Part shown: positions 10,501-25,500 of the stretch, piece after piece | Layout: each line of letters starts with the position of its first letter | How positions within the stretch are numbered: position 1 is the stretch's first letter | NCBI GenBank assembly: GCA_038380795.1 | Contig: CM076259.1 | Coordinates: forward strand, 28,254,977 to 28,318,976 | From: Pyrocephalus nanus | Lineage: Eukaryota > Chordata > Aves > Passeriformes > Tyrannidae | Reading direction: 5' to 3' | Length of the DNA: 64,000 bases | The notes under the pieces: model-generated | What the model was told of the DNA's origin: nothing | Databases searched by the model: none | What the model saw: only the letters and a program-made list of their open reading frames with translations | Made by a program: the position numbers and the translations under genes

Positions 10501-13500
10501 TGGGTCAGGGCAATCTCAGACATGAGTACACAAGAATAGTATGTATGTCTTTTGAACTACAATGCATTATTTGTGTTGTATTTTATTTCCTCTTCTGTGA
10601 AATCAAATGAAGTGCTGCTGCTGTTTGTACACACTACTGCTCCAGCAGGGGCCATAGTAATAATACATTTTCCATAGCAGGTGGGTAGGCAAAAGCCCAC
10701 CTAATCTCCACACTGACTTTACTGCCAGTGGTAATATAGAACCATGCCTGCATCTCTCCTACAGGGTGTGTATCAGTTCTGATTTCACGCCACCTCTGTT
10801 ATGCTCCTGTCTTGGAGACTAATTCTCAGGCTGTGGCAACTGGGGCAGTCCTTTAGGTGTTGATTTTGTTGATGTTTCAGAACTTTCATCTCTTTTAATA
10901 TGGTTCCAAAATCTGAACACAAAGCTGCTTGTGAGACCTTATGATTTTTAGTCTGCTACAAATCCATGATGGAAGAGGAACTTGGCAAAGACAGACCATT
11001 CAGCACTTACATGACAGTTGTGAGGAAAATATTGTGTGTGAACAGAGACAGAGCAGTCAGGGCCAGAAGATTTTTGCTGTTATATCCAGGATGTTTGCAG
11101 ACAGTAAGTGGTAAATTATCTCAGGGATTCTCACAGGAAATGACAGCTTCCTCATAGGTAAGAAATGGTCTGGGAAGAGGAATAGTAAGCAGAAGACAAA
11201 GGAGACACTGCAGGCAAGCGCTGGCATCTTGAATTCTCTAAGTGTTAAAACTTTTTTTCTTCTTTTTTTTCTTTTTCCTTCTGCCTCTATCTGTTACAGG
11301 AGGTCTGAGGAGGAGGTAGTGCAGTGCTTCAGCGATGTTATAGACACTCCCACTGAAGGCTTTCCATGTGCCCTCACTCCAACTGTCCCCAACAAGGTAA
11401 AAGTCCGTGTTCCTCTGGCTCAGGGTTGGAGTGTGCTTTGAACAAAAGTTATGTGTGCAGAAGGAATGACTAAAATCAAGCTCGTGTGCATGCGTTTCTT
11501 ACAGCTATAGTAGTCTACTTCTGTGAGAATCCTAAACTTGTTCATTTAATCAGTTCTTATGCCATACTATACCAAGTCAGCATGACCCATTGAAAGAGAG
11601 AAATTCCTGATACCTGTCTGACCAGGTTTCAGGTCAAGCTTTTGCAACACAAGCTGAAGACAATTTGGCCAGTTGTTCCATCCATTTTATCAGTTCTAAG
11701 GAAAAACAATTCCATCATATCTTTGGTGAGCAAGTAACATGGAAGAAACTGTTTACCAGAACATGGAAGAAACTGTTGGCTCCTTCAGTATCTGAGAAAC
11801 AACAGAAGATAATGTTAGCTTCTTCAAATGTTAAATTATTTTCCCCTCTTGTCTTTTCCTTTTCAGACTGTGGACTTGTTTGAGATGATTGAAAAAATGC
11901 AGGTAAGGAGAAGTAATTCTGTCAACTTTTGGGATCTCTTGATTTTTTTATAGGCAAACAAATAAGCAGCTGCCATTTGTCCCATCACTTTACTCCCAGT
12001 GCCTTTTAATTTGGGCTTGCAGAATGTTTAGATCTTCTGGGCTCAAGCTCCTATGCCTGCTCTTCAGTGGGATTTCAGAAGTGTTTTTCTGTGTTTGTCT
12101 TACCCAAACAACATGATGGAAGCAGTAGACACAGATTATACTAATTCTGTATGTTCTTTTCAGAAGTGTAATTCTGAGAGAAAATCAAAGTTGCGTAAGG
12201 TATCTCTCTCATCTTCTCCAGAAAACTGTGTTTCTGCCGGGTAGCAGGTACTAATCACAGGTGATTAATTGGTTGTTGACCTAACTGCATTTAGCAAGGT
12301 CAGACAGTTTAATAAATAACTATGGTAGGCCCTGTCTTTAACTTGTGCAAGATAGAAGGACTCTGCCTTAATTCTTATATGGAAATAGATGCATTTAGTT
12401 GCATATATTATGTTATAAAATTAAAATAGGGCAGAATTAGGTTTCTTTCCCTTTTAACTGTATCAAACATAAAGAAATAGTAATATAGTAGTATGTTATA
12501 TGTGTTAAATATATAACAATGAAGTCTTTAAATTTTTCACGTTGTCTGTTCTCAGAGCATCCTTGCAAGCTGCCAGTATTTTGCCTGAGTGGTGCACCTT
12601 CTTTAAAATGCTGTGCTTAATCTTGACCTGATGTAACACACAACGTGGCACATAATTCCTGCCTTTCATTATGTGCAGGAATTAAACTTATCAAAACCAG
12701 TTAACTTTTCTTCTGGCATTTGGGTGATCAAATTATGAGTATGAGAAAAATGCAAGACTTCAGTGGGACCATAAAGGTGAGGAGGTGAAAGGTAGCAGCA
12801 AAATGCTGAATATAGATTATGAGCCTGAGGTACTGTTTGGCAGACCAGAAACGAGGAGTGAGGGAGGGAGGGGCTGAAGTTATATCTGCTATATATTCGT
12901 GTTAGACACAGGCCTTGTAACCACTGTACTGACATTCAAACTATGTTTGGAGTCTATTCTCAGTGATTGGGAATAACAAGCTCTGTAAGTGTGCCTGGCT
13001 CATTTAACTCTGTGCTGGAAAGTAAGCTTGAGCATGCAGTGCTGCTTCAGTTCAAGCTCATGTTAAAAGGTGTGACAGTCCTTTCTAGGCCTTTTGAAAT
13101 CTGTAGAGAGAAGAGTCACTAGCAGATTGGAAGACTGTTGTTTAAGATTCTCAGTGTTTCTCAACTCCCAGTTTACCATATGAGAAGTCCCTGACTGGAT
13201 TTGCACCCCTTTAGTTAGATAACATGAACCTGATAAGAATTTCCAACATATGCAGACTGCCTAATTTTGCATCTATGTTGTTTTCTTAGCTGCCCATTGT
13301 TAAGACTGTAAAGTAGTTTGTGTTTTTTTTCTAATTTAGCTTGTTTTATCATCTGACTTGCACTAGGAGAATTAATACCTGCTGTGTGAGCATGACAGAA
13401 GTTTTTTGAAAGACAAGAGATGTTTTCCAAAAGAAAAAACTCCCTTGATATTTTGTTTTAATATTTATTGTGATCTTTCTTTGTATTTTTACTAATTTAT

Positions 13501-16500
13501 AATTTATTCTTTTTGTTTGGTTGTTTTTTTTGCTTTCTCTTTCATTTGATTCTGACAATCCTTCAGATTTGTTGAATCAGTCTTGAAAATGAAATGTGGG
13601 ATTTTCATTAGCATCAAAGTGAGTAAAAAGCGAAGCAGGAGACTTGAACGTTTCTCTTGTAGAATAACAACAGCAAAGCTACAGGATAGAATTGATTTTT
13701 GAGTATTTTAACAATTGTTTTGGAGACTAATTGCATTACTGACAATTAGCATAGGCATTTTGCTTTGTGTGTGATGAATTAACAGGTAAAGTTGTGCTCT
13801 CTTTTTAAAGTGAAACCGAGCCCCAAGATCTGGAAGAGACATTTGCTTTTTTTTTTCTTTTTCTTTTTTTCCTTTCAATTTTAATTGGACTTGGAAGTAA
13901 ATGGGCTATTGGCCACTTTTTTCCATGCTTCCAGATGTAGTGAATTTGCAGTAATCGCTTTGTTAAGGACACATGGTACTATGTTGTTCCTAGATTGCTT
14001 TGCAGTGCAAGTATTTGAAAAACAAGAAAGTTTTATTTCAACCAGTAAATCCAGATTTTTCACATCTTCACATGTTTGCATAGCCAATCCCTCTTCACTT
14101 AACTGCTTTTGTTCACTTCCTCTGTTCTGCATTATTTTTTAGGTTTTGCATATTTTTCAGTCTTATTTTCTCACAGCTGCTGTCATGTTTTTTCCCTGTA
14201 TCCCCTTTTGTATCCAAGTTGTCTGTTTTGTACTAGTCCCCTCAAGACATCGCTCTTTCCCCATAAAAAATATATGTGACTGTAGCATTGTTATGCTGTG
14301 TTGGACTGGACTTTGGGTCTGGACAGTTTCTTCTCTGCCAGTCATTCTCTCATCTTGCTCAGGCCAGGTGTTTCCCCTGTACAAGACCTTGGGAATATCA
14401 GATTCCCAGGCTGATGCTGTCTTCAGTAGGCCACCCAGGGAAACAGTGAGAGAAAGCCTTTCCTTAAAGGCAGTAATGCAAGCCAAACTGGACCAAACCA
14501 GAAAGATATCTCAACCAGTGGCTGAGACTGATGTAGTTTATGCCTCTCCCTTTTGAGGAATGACAGTAATCATCAATAAATTGGTCTGCCCATGCTCTGA
14601 TACTTCCAATAACTTACGTTGTGTATTTCCTGCAGTCCTGGTTATCCCTTAAAATAAAGCTTTGGACTGTACAGCCCATGGCACCATTAGATCTTTGCCA
14701 GTATTTTAAGCTTCACTCTAAAGGAGAGGTTAGTAGATTTAGATCTTTGTCTTCTACTCTCTGACTACCAGGAGCTCCCTTAACAGTGCAGAGTCATGGA
14801 ATGTGCTGGTACATTCCTCTGCTCTTTGCAGAGGATACAACAGCAGCTTTTTTACAGCAGATCAGGAAATTTTCCCTCAGGCCTTGCTGAGATATTGGTC
14901 TCCTACCAGGATCTCTTTTGAAACTGGAAAGTTTTTGCAGTTATCAGATCTGTCAAAAATGTCAAGTAAGGGGAGACAAATATTAGAAAACTGCAGTTTC
15001 CCAATCTCCATTTCCATGTGTGGAAATCCCATGGTGCCCAGCAAGTTTGTCCCAGTACTTTCCAGAGTTAGTTGCAGAAGGCTGTGGCTGCTTTCTACCA
15101 ATGTATGGCCTGGTAGTTTGTTGTTCATTTTGTTTGCTGTATAGTAATATCACAACTCAAAACAAGTCTTCTGAAGTTTCCCTATGAAAGGTTCCAAGCT
15201 GGTATTCGTTTAGAATCCCTGGTTGAAAAGACAAATAAAAAAAAATAATTTTTTTTTTGAGGGCAGGTGGGTGGTGATGGTATAACTCTCTCAAAGCTCA
15301 GCTTTTGTAGTTTGATCCTGTGTCACCCTGTAGATACTATTCAGAGCTGCTTTCTCATAATACAGTTAAGGAATTCAATTTTGTTTTCTATTTTGTTTTC
15401 TCCTGATTGTTCCTTGCATGCTTTACTGTGTTTCTATCTTTAACCAACTAAAATTTGTTGTTACTGCTCCTTTTTGTGATTGAACTCGACTTCAAACTTA
15501 GGAAGAATGACCTCATGCATCTACTACTAGTTTCCCTTACCCTGGAGTTGAGCCATACTGTTTTACTTCTGGTTTTCCTAAAAGATTTTTTAAGATGTTA
15601 AACATTTGTTGTGAGCTCAAAGTCTGGCTCCTTGTCATTTCATTAAGGTTTAGCTTTTTTTATGACTCATTTTTTTATACTTTTAATAACCTTTCTCATT
15701 TTTCCAAAACCTCATTTTTATGTGAAATAGGTATCTTGGGGGTTGTTTCCTTTTTTTTTCCCTTTGTTGCTCCTGCAAGGAGCACCCTGATTATTAATAA
15801 TCCTCAGTGTAAGGTTGCTGTTTCTTAATGTCACTGTTGTTGCTGTGATAGCAGTTTTTGCACCCTATACAGCTGGAGCATTAGGCCAAAACTTTTGCTC
15901 TTGAGCCTCCTAAGTTTCCACCGTAGAGCTCTTCTGAGATTTACCTATTTCTGCCAGAATCTCATTTAAAAGCCAGTTCCACTGTAGAATACGTGCATAG
16001 GCATAGCTGTTATAAATAACATCCTGCTTATTTTCACACAGTCGAGAGCTGCCTATCCTGTGTGGAATCCCTCATTAGCCACTCCATTAAGCAGTCGCTG
16101 ATGGTGTATAAAAATATAGTCTCAGCATCATGTTCTGGTATGAGAGTTACAAGATTTAGGTGGCATACAGTTGAATACTCATGTATTGTGTGTAAGAGAA
16201 AGCTTTAACTTAAATCCTGGTTTTCAGGTTCCTATCTGACAATGCAAATTTTGCCTCTTCTGTCTGTAATGCCCACTTGGACTATGGCCTGTTGACTGCC
16301 CATCTCTTTTTTGCTTCTTCTGTGCTGGGCCTATGCTCTTTGTTGGGGCTATTCTCAATTAAATTTTCCTATCCTCATGTGCTTCTGCTGCAGAGGTGTG
16401 GTGGAAGTGAGCTCTTTTGCCATGGTGAGAAGGCAGAGGATGGTATAGCCTTAAAGAAAGAGAATCAAATCTGGTTGCCAGCTCCTGATTCAGGAAGAAA

Positions 16501-19500
16501 CAGGCATCCAGTAGCCTTTTGCCTTGCAATTCCAACCCACCTTATGGTAATGGTGCCTGGAAAAGCAGATATACGTGGTTTCACTATGTGGCTCCTTTTT
16601 GCCTTCAAGAGTCTGTTGCACTAGTCAAATGTTTGGATGGAGAGCAGCTCTGATTTTCTGCCGAACCTCCAAGATAGAGATTTGTTCCCATATGTGGATG
16701 GAAGCAAGGCACATGAGCTGCTTGGTAAGAAAAGGACTTCTCATTTAATGCCCAAATCAAGTGTTTTTTGCTTCCCTGAACGTTGCTCTGAGGCTCTCGA
16801 TGCTTTGCCTGACAGTATCTTCAAGGGAGAAGGAAGAGTAGAACAGGAAATAATGGTTGGAAATACTGTTCTTTTGTGTTCTGTCTTTACCTCTTCCACT
16901 TTTTTATATTGCTTGAGATAGGAAATAAAGTAGCTAGAAGAGATTAGAGAATCAAATAAGAGAATCAGTTTGGGAGACTGGTTTCGATATCTCCGGCTTT
17001 CTGCTTTTTAAGAGTTGTAAGTTTGGGGGTAGCCTTTCAATTTTAATGCCAAATTAGGAGACTAGCCAAGTTCTAGCTTTCCTACTCTTGTTTATTCAAA
17101 CTTCCAAACTTGCATAAAATAGAAGAGTATGTAGAGAGACAAAATATGCATATTGAGTATATGGAGAAGAACACAGAGGGTAAGTGAAACAGACATGCTA
17201 AAATACAGGATTCACTGTCTATGACTTTATGTTTCCAGGGGAGTCGTCTGGATGAACAAAGATGTTCCCTTCCAGCTCCTCTCAAGGTCAGGCCAAGTCG
17301 TTGTTGCCTCTTAAATTGCTGAGAATGGCAGATAATTACTGACCTGGCTTGTAGTGTATTTTCATCTTGGAATGAACAGGGAGTCTACAAACATCCCAAG
17401 AACACATATACGCTTGTCTTTTTTCTTTTCTTTTTTTTTCCTAGTTGCTGCACAAAAGGGTGAAACTATGTAGCTGAAATAGAATTAACACTTCCTTTTT
17501 TCTAATTTAATGGTTCTAATAAGTGTTTATTATTATTGGCAGTCTTAGTTTTGCCTAAGTAATTTCTTAAATTTAGTCAATGTAAGAACTATAATAATAT
17601 CCATGAAACCAGATTGCATTTATTTCAGTAGTCTACTTGAGGACTCATAGCAATACTCCTAGAAAGCTGTTCAGTTTTGCTCAATATTTGGCCAATAAGA
17701 ACAGATTCTCATCTGAAAATCCTCAGCTCTTCCTCTCCATTTCTTCAGTCTCAGCTCTGGCTCAGTAACTTTAAAATCAAACTTGATCTTGATTTTAGTC
17801 TTGGAGTAACCTTTAAAAAGAGCCACATAGAGAATTGATACAGCTCAGTTCTGACAAAGATAGTCAGTGGTCTTCATGGTGATGGAAGGGGCATCCAACT
17901 GGCATAAATAGGTTCAGATACTGCTCCTGTTCCCTCAGTCATGCTTCAGCACTTGTGGTTGTATACCACAGATCTAGCTATGGAGATGACACAACCTCAG
18001 TCTCACTGTAAATAACAGTACTATTTCTACTGTTCCTGCTGTCATCTCTGTCTGCAGAAGAACAGTAGCTGTCTAACACTGTGTGGAAGGAAAGGAGAGA
18101 GGCTGACTCCTCTAACCACATTGAATTTGCCTGTAGTTTGGCTACCTCCATATTTTGCATGCCTATATTCTGTGGTTTCAAGGAGGAAGATGGGTAAAAT
18201 CTGACTTCCAAATTTATTGTTCTCAAAGTTCTACATTACGATGCTGGGACCTTGGAAATGGAGTCTAACGTTTATTCCTGAAGTGAAACTCTAAAGATGG
18301 GGCAGAATGGAAGCTGAGGGCACAGCTTACACCATCACGAGAGCGTAACACTTTAAAAGATGTCACATGCTTTTGCTAATGGTCTCTTCTGATTTCAGAC
18401 GGAAGAGGAGTATATTCCTTACCCCAGCATCCATGAGGTGAGTTAGTACTACTCTCCTCTGTTTTATCTTGGACTTTATTTGTTTTTCAGCTTATTCGCC
18501 TTCCAGCTTATTGGCATGTCAGTTTTGATGCTCTCTGTCCTTCTGAATAGGTATTACAAAAAGGGTGGCCATATCCTCTCATTATCTTACCCCAGTTTGG
18601 GGGCTACTGGATTGAAGGGACCAGCCACAACCTCTCCAGCTTGAGTCCAACTCTGTCTGATGTACCCTTTCCCTGGAGTGGTAAAGCGAAACTGGAAAGT
18701 GACCCTACAGCCAAGCTGTACCGCAAACATTTTCTGGGAAAGGTAAGGATGACCTTCAGAGCCTTCTTTTCAACCTCAAGACTGAAATGTTTCTCAGGCT
18801 TTTTCTGATGGACTTGGAAATGACTGCAGAGCTGCTCCATTTCAGTTCCTTATGATGTCTTGAACTAATGTAAATAAGGTCCATACTGTGGTATGGCCTG
18901 TAGTGTGTCAAATTGGTTCTGTCCCCTTGTGAAATGTGGAAATGTGCATCATCCTGTGCATTAATAGAGGAGAAAGATTTGCACAGGCAATTATAATAGT
19001 TGGTTAAGAAGCTATTTTGAGGCTCCTGTGCAGATACCAACCTTGGGATGACAAGGGGAAAAAAGTGTAATAAAATTGGAAATGGAGATGATATTATTTT
19101 AGAGGGGACTTCACCACTTACAATGCAAGCCTCTCAGTAAAATGGTCTGTTTTCCTCAGTGTATGGTCATTGTAGAATGTGTATGATGAAACTGGAATGT
19201 ATGTCTTCTAGTTGTTGATTTAAGTGAGTTTGGTGCTAAGTGCTAAATGCTCCTTGACTTCAAAAAATCTGATTTGACACATAGAGAAACAGAGCTTGGC
19301 CTTATAAAGTGTATGTTTGCTGGCTGGCCATTAAGGTCCATCTGATTTGGCCTACTTAGTGAGTTGGTTGATTACCACACTGGATCTAAGGATGATATTA
19401 GCCATCAAGAACAAGTGAGAACAACCCGTGATCTCTTCTGAGATTCAGTTCATGGTATAAGGAGATAAGAAAGCCTGACAGGTGTACTCATGCTGCTTAT

Positions 19501-22500
19501 GCAGTGATCTCCCTCAATGACTGCTCAGTAAGTTCAAAAACAGGAATAGGTGGAGTTTTGAGCAGGTCCCCAGCACTAGCTGTGCTTGTTTGAATGGTTT
19601 TGTGTGGTATGCAACACTGAAAACTGATATTAATATCATTTATAAGTAATTAGGAAAAAAAAGCCTTCCTGGAGGCTTACTTTCAAGACTGGCAGATCTG
19701 CTGTGCAATCTGTTAATGGACATTTATCCTGCAACCTTCTGGAAGCTTTCATTATGCCAACTGTAATTATTTTTATGTCATGTTAAATTTGGGATTGTGC
19801 TTGAAGGCTTCCAGAGACAGATAGCATGAGAGGCAAATTGGGATATGATTTTTTTCAGTCTGATTGTAGAATTCACTCCTGACCTGATATCACAAAACAG
19901 TTGAGGTTGGAAGGGTCCTCTGGAGCTCATCTTGTCCATACTCCTGCTCAAGCAGGGCCGTATCATCATTATTCCTTCCAAGTGAGATCCAGGATTTTGC
20001 ATTTGCAAAAATCTTCCAGTATGAGATCAGACTTTGCATTTGCAGAGTGCCAAACCATCAGGGCCTCAGTACTACAGAAAATCTCTTCTCTCCTATATAA
20101 TTCCTTTTCTAGTGTCCAGCGTTTTATTCTTTGCCTTTATTGATATGAATGTGTGTCCGTGTTCAATTAAACATGCAAGTTTTTGAGCAAGCTAGTGTCA
20201 GAAAAGAGCAGGGTGAACAGGACTCTTGTCACAGAAAATTCTGCCTAATAGAAAACTTTACCTAATGGTTTAAAGGTTTAGATAAGGAGGGAGCTCAGAG
20301 CTTTTTCTCTAGATGAGTATTTCTTTGGTGCAAAGTTTGTGATACTAATGATTTTGATTCTGTGTGGATTGAGTCCTTTTCTTGCTGAGAACATGGGAGA
20401 GTTATTTCAGCAATGTCAAGAAAGTTCTCTTTCAAGCTTTGAATAATGGGAAACAGTTCTTAGCTGAAGAAGAGCTCAAAAGCATCATGTGGTGGGAGAG
20501 GCAGAGCCAAATGGTTTGGGGAGTATCCTTTAAAAAAGGTGAGAAATTAGAGCATTGTGTGTGGAATTACAAACTCAATATGCATGTCTGTGTTACGCAT
20601 GGGTGTGCATATACAGGTCACTCAGACTATTCTTTTGACTCTTTTTGCAGAACCTTTTATAGCAGACCCTCTAAAACAACCTTCAAAAAAAGCGGTAGGA
20701 CACACAAGCCATAGCTCAGTTCCTTTTCTTTGCATAAATGCTCTGTATTTTATATGCTGAAAAAACCCTTATGTCTTATACTGTAAACCTTATGTCTTAT
20801 ACTTGGGGAATAATTCCATGTCTACTTTGTTTTTCAAAGCTATAGTAAAGAGAAGTAGCCTGAAGCCAGGAAGGATTTAATAAAGAGAGACATTGGAACT
20901 GCCAGTCAAAGAAACTTAAGGTGCAGTTTCGCAAGCACTTGAGGCTGGCATTGCTGATGAGAGAAGCTTTCATATGTGATCATGTATTTCTTCATTAGGT
21001 TGTCCTTTCTTTGTGCTGGTTAAAGTACTGTTGCTGCAGATGGCAGATGTCCTAATAGCTTTATAACTTCTGAGGCAAACTGTCAGTTAGTCTTTTCCCT
21101 TGGACCCACGGAAGATACCTAATTCTTTTCTCAGAGGTCTTTAGAAATCCAGACCTTCCTTTCAAACTACAATAAATGTTACAGAAACCGCTTCTATGGC
21201 TGAACAAATTTGTACCTATCTATAGGTCATCTCAGCTCCAGGGTATCTTGTCACCGCTGAGAATCTTCAGTATTAATTATAAAGTCTTTTGATGGTTCAT
21301 CTCTTAGCATCAGGACAGCTAACAATAAATGCTGTTGTCCATTAAAGGTCTCTGAGTCTGCCTTCTGTTGCCTATGTGTTTTTAGAGAGAAAGACAATCA
21401 CAGAGGAAAAAGAAAACCATAATGAGGAAATTACAGGTTTATAAATGCATGTGATTACTGAGGTCTCAGTTTAAAACCCAGGCTTACATTCAGGATCAAG
21501 CTACACAGCCAGAGTAGCTTTGAAAAAAAATCAGTTATTTTAAGATTTCCACTAATTCTAGTGCCCATTCCCCTGTGAAGATTGCAACTTTTTGTGCAGC
21601 TCTGCCCTGTTACGTTGCCTGCAGAGCTGATAGCCTGGTCTCCGAAACAACCGAGATCTCAAAGTGTCAAATCTGCTGGGGTCTGGCTTAGAAGTCTCAC
21701 TGAAAAGTGTCTTGATTTCTGGTCTTCACAGTCAGTGTTACTTTTGGCTGCAGCTAACCTCAGGTTTTGGCTCCTTGTCTTTTGCTCTGCCTTCTAGTCC
21801 TGACTTTTGTTGTCATTGTGCCATATTTTTCCTTAACAGCCTGTCTTGGCCATCCACCTTAGCATATGACTTCATTTATGGGTTTTGATTCTAGACTTCA
21901 GCTGACTGTTGAACATGCTCTTGTTTTGCTCCTTGAATCTGTCCGTTGCTCAGCTACTCTGTCCTTCTGTCCTTGGTCACAGTGACTACCACACCTGATT
22001 CTTATTCACATCCCAAAAATCTATTAGTGTCCTGAAAGTCACGATCAGAAGAAATAAACTGTCCTTTGTGGCTTCCTTTGATCTCACCTTTTCTTTCCAT
22101 GGACAGCTAAGTTCCACCACTGTCACTGACTTGCGTGACAGATCACATAAGTCAGTTTATGGAATTTGAACACTGCAGCTAGAGGCCATATTACTCTGCC
22201 TCTTTGCTGCTATGTACTCACATTTTAACTTTTTCAGACTCTCTCGTTTGATCAGCTGTGAAACCTTTTGTCCATCAGTCAGTAGCAGGGCAGTTCTGGA
22301 TGTTGGTTTTTTCCTGTCTCAGAAAAGAAATGGGGACAATGATATCTTTAATAATTAAAGAAGTTGAATAGCTTCATCTTCACGTTGAGGTTCAGGGTAG
22401 TAACTGTAGTCTTGCTTATTCCTTTTTTTGTTTCAAAGAGAGAATCGGTTCATGTCTGCTAACTTCAGTCTGACTTCTGTCTACTTAGATATGAGAGTAT

Positions 22501-25500
22501 GTCACGAGAAGTATCTTTTATTTCACAGTGAGTCAGAACTATGACTAATACAAAAAATTGTGTAGACAGCAAAAGGCAATTTCAGCAGTGTATTGAGAGA
22601 GGTCTGCAAGCCAGAACAGACCTTCTGTATTTTCTAGACAAAAGGCTGAGGAAAGAACTGACAGACTAGCAACCCATTGTGGATCAAATTACTTTTTGCT
22701 CCCATTGAGTTCTTACTAATCTATTGAGTCTGGAGTAATCCTTTCACAGAACACATTTCAAATTGTGCAAGCTTTGACTGTGCAACTGAATACAACTTAC
22801 TGTCTCACTTTTCTGTTATGCATGAGGATAATGCTCATGTGCTTTTATACAGTGCTTCCTGTGATGCTCCCTCTGAGTCTTGCAATCCTGGTTTCTGACT
22901 TCATTCTCCCTGGCCGTCTTGTCGGGTTGACTCTGTCTTTGATTCTTGATGGCTGGTGGTAGAACAGCCCATTTGCACGGGAGAAGTGTTTTATCACTCT
23001 CCTCTACCTAATTTGACCATGACAAACACTTTGCAGTTAGGCTGAGAAGATCACTTCTACAAACCAAACAGCATAGAGCCACTGGTATACATGAGGACAG
23101 AATCTGTACACACTGAAACATGTGCAGAGTACTTTAATTATATCTTTCAAGTAAATTGGTGATGAGCAACACCATCATTAGAAAACACATCGACAAACAA
23201 GATAGTAGTTGGTGACTCTTCTCTGTGAAACTGTTGACAAGTGGAATTTGGGAATCAAGTTCCCCCCTGAATTCAGTGTATATATTTTATGTTCTGGGAG
23301 TATCTGACTTCTCAGTAAGTAGATAGAGCTTCTTTTTCCTACAGAACCACAAGAGGGAAATCCATCTAGATATCTTGAGATACATCGTCTGGGATTCAGA
23401 AAATCCCAGGATTTGTCTATAAAAGATACTAAAAGAAAGGCTTCATTTTTCTCCTGTTCTGTAAACTGTTCTGCACTGCAGGTCTCTGTGGGCACATTCC
23501 TGATCCACTGTCAGCAGATTGCTGTATGACTTTCTTCTGATTTTCATGGTCCCAAGGCATAAGGAGGCACTGATAATTCTGCCTGCTATAGGGTAACTGA
23601 GATGATAATGGTTTTGTGAGTCTTTGCTTTGTTTTGTTTTATTTATTATTACTTTGCTTTGCTGAGAAGCCTGACCTCAACTTTCATCGTTGCTAGTTCA
23701 GAAGTACCATACCAATCTCACTGTACTCCTCTGGGTTGGAGGCTAAATACTGAAATGTACTACTGCCATTTTCAACAGAAGTTCTCATTATCAGCAGAAG
23801 ATTAAGATACTAATCTAATCCAAAGAGAACCAAATCGCCTGCATGACGTTTTCATTGGTCTCTCTGTGCTTATACCTAAAATTCATTAAGTTTGGACAGT
23901 TTGCTGAAAGCATAAACTCAGTCTCAGTGCTTCGGTCAGAGTCTATGTAGCAGCCAGCTCTGGATACTGTCTGTAAAGAGGTTTTCCACTAGGACGATGG
24001 GAGTGATCCAAGCATTTCTGCATGATTCCACCTGTGTAGTATTTTCATTGTGCTCGAGGTTTCCATTCACATCCTGTGTCAAAAGGCTTTAACCTTTTGA
24101 GATTAGAGGTCATATATCAGTATGTATTGATATACATAGGCCATTGGAATATGGCTATACAGCCAGGAGAAACGTTTGGCCACAGCCACTTACATATAGA
24201 GACTGTAGAAATGTTTGCATTATGGTTCATGGTTTGACTGAATGACTCTGTTCTAGGCACATTCTTCTAAAGCTCAAGCAGTGTAAGTGTCACTGCTGAG
24301 AACAGTCTTCATCAGCAATTACTGACTGTATCGTTCCTGAGATGTGAGCACTCTTGGAGGTCAACCATTTGGCATAATGATCCTTACTTTTTGTATAGAA
24401 AATGCCCACAACCACTTCCAGTTGAATGTGCTGAGGACTACTGCTTAGTCATGAAGAGTCTGAATGAATACAGGGAAAGTCCACGAAAGATACAATTTTG
24501 TTTACAAGAAACTCGATTTCTTCAAAATGTGTTGCTGAATGTTCTAATCCTATTCCTTCTCAGGAGTCCTTCTGATGTTGGACAGGTGAGGAGAAAATGA
24601 ATTGATAGTGGATGCACTCTGACTGATATGCTTATGCATTGATGATCAAGTGGGCTGGAAGACAGCATATGCATGTCTTCAAGCATGCTATTGCTAGTTA
24701 AATTAAAAATCAGCTAATCTTGAGTGACAGGTTGTATGCAAAAAAATCTGGTAAATTTCTCTGGGAAGTGTGTTGGTAATAATGCATTTTGGCTTTCTGT
24801 TTGCAGGAGCATCAGAACTTTTACTCCAGTGATATGTCTTTGGGCTACCTAGTACTTTCTGTGAAGTATGAACAGGTTGAGAAACAGGAAAATCTACGCC
24901 TGCTGCTGAGGTAACAGTGCCTGTTGTTGAAGCATATGTCACTGTGCTATGTCTCTCATCTTACCCTGAGCTCCCTGTGTGTGAATGTGGGTCTGAATTT
25001 CATGTCTTTCTTCTGGAGAGGACTGCAAAGAAACCTTTGAGCCTTTGTTTTGCTTGCCTTCCTCTCTGAGTTGCTCTCAGCAGTGTCCTTCAGGAAGCTG
25101 AAGTGCTTGCAAGTGCATCTTTATAGTATCGGTGTGAAATATATCTGTTCTTCCCTCAAATAGAAAGTTGTTTTGTTTTGTTTTTTTGTTTTGTTTTTTT
25201 TTGTGGTGTGTGGGTTTTTTTTGTTTGGTTGGTTGGTTGGTGTTTTTTTTTTTTACTTAGAGACATGTGAGTTCTCTCTGGGAGAATATAGATTTCTTAA
25301 TGGAGGACAGCCTAGCCCAGGCTTTGTCCTTGAGATGAAGGCTCCCTGGAAGGTGAGCTTAAACATCCCCTAGGTTCCCAGGGCAGCCTATGAAGTGCCA
25401 TAACCTTTAGGGCTTCCACAGAGAGACATTGCCCAGAAAGAGCTACTGAATGAACTAGAGGAAGAACAGAGATGGACCTTGCATAGGTGAGAGGCAACAC

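Larger units (their letters stand above)
7513..11299 (+). other. RAP1GAP-like intron 1
   Basis: GT-AG intron. It begins in the CpG island and contains the CCCT run and a CR1 fragment; otherwise AT-rich with no supported gene. Confidence 0.7.

Noticed and set aside
14146..14556. 136-codon frame in intron 3, open on both strands
   Set aside because: No similarity or splice context; overlapping open frames on both strands suggest local composition.
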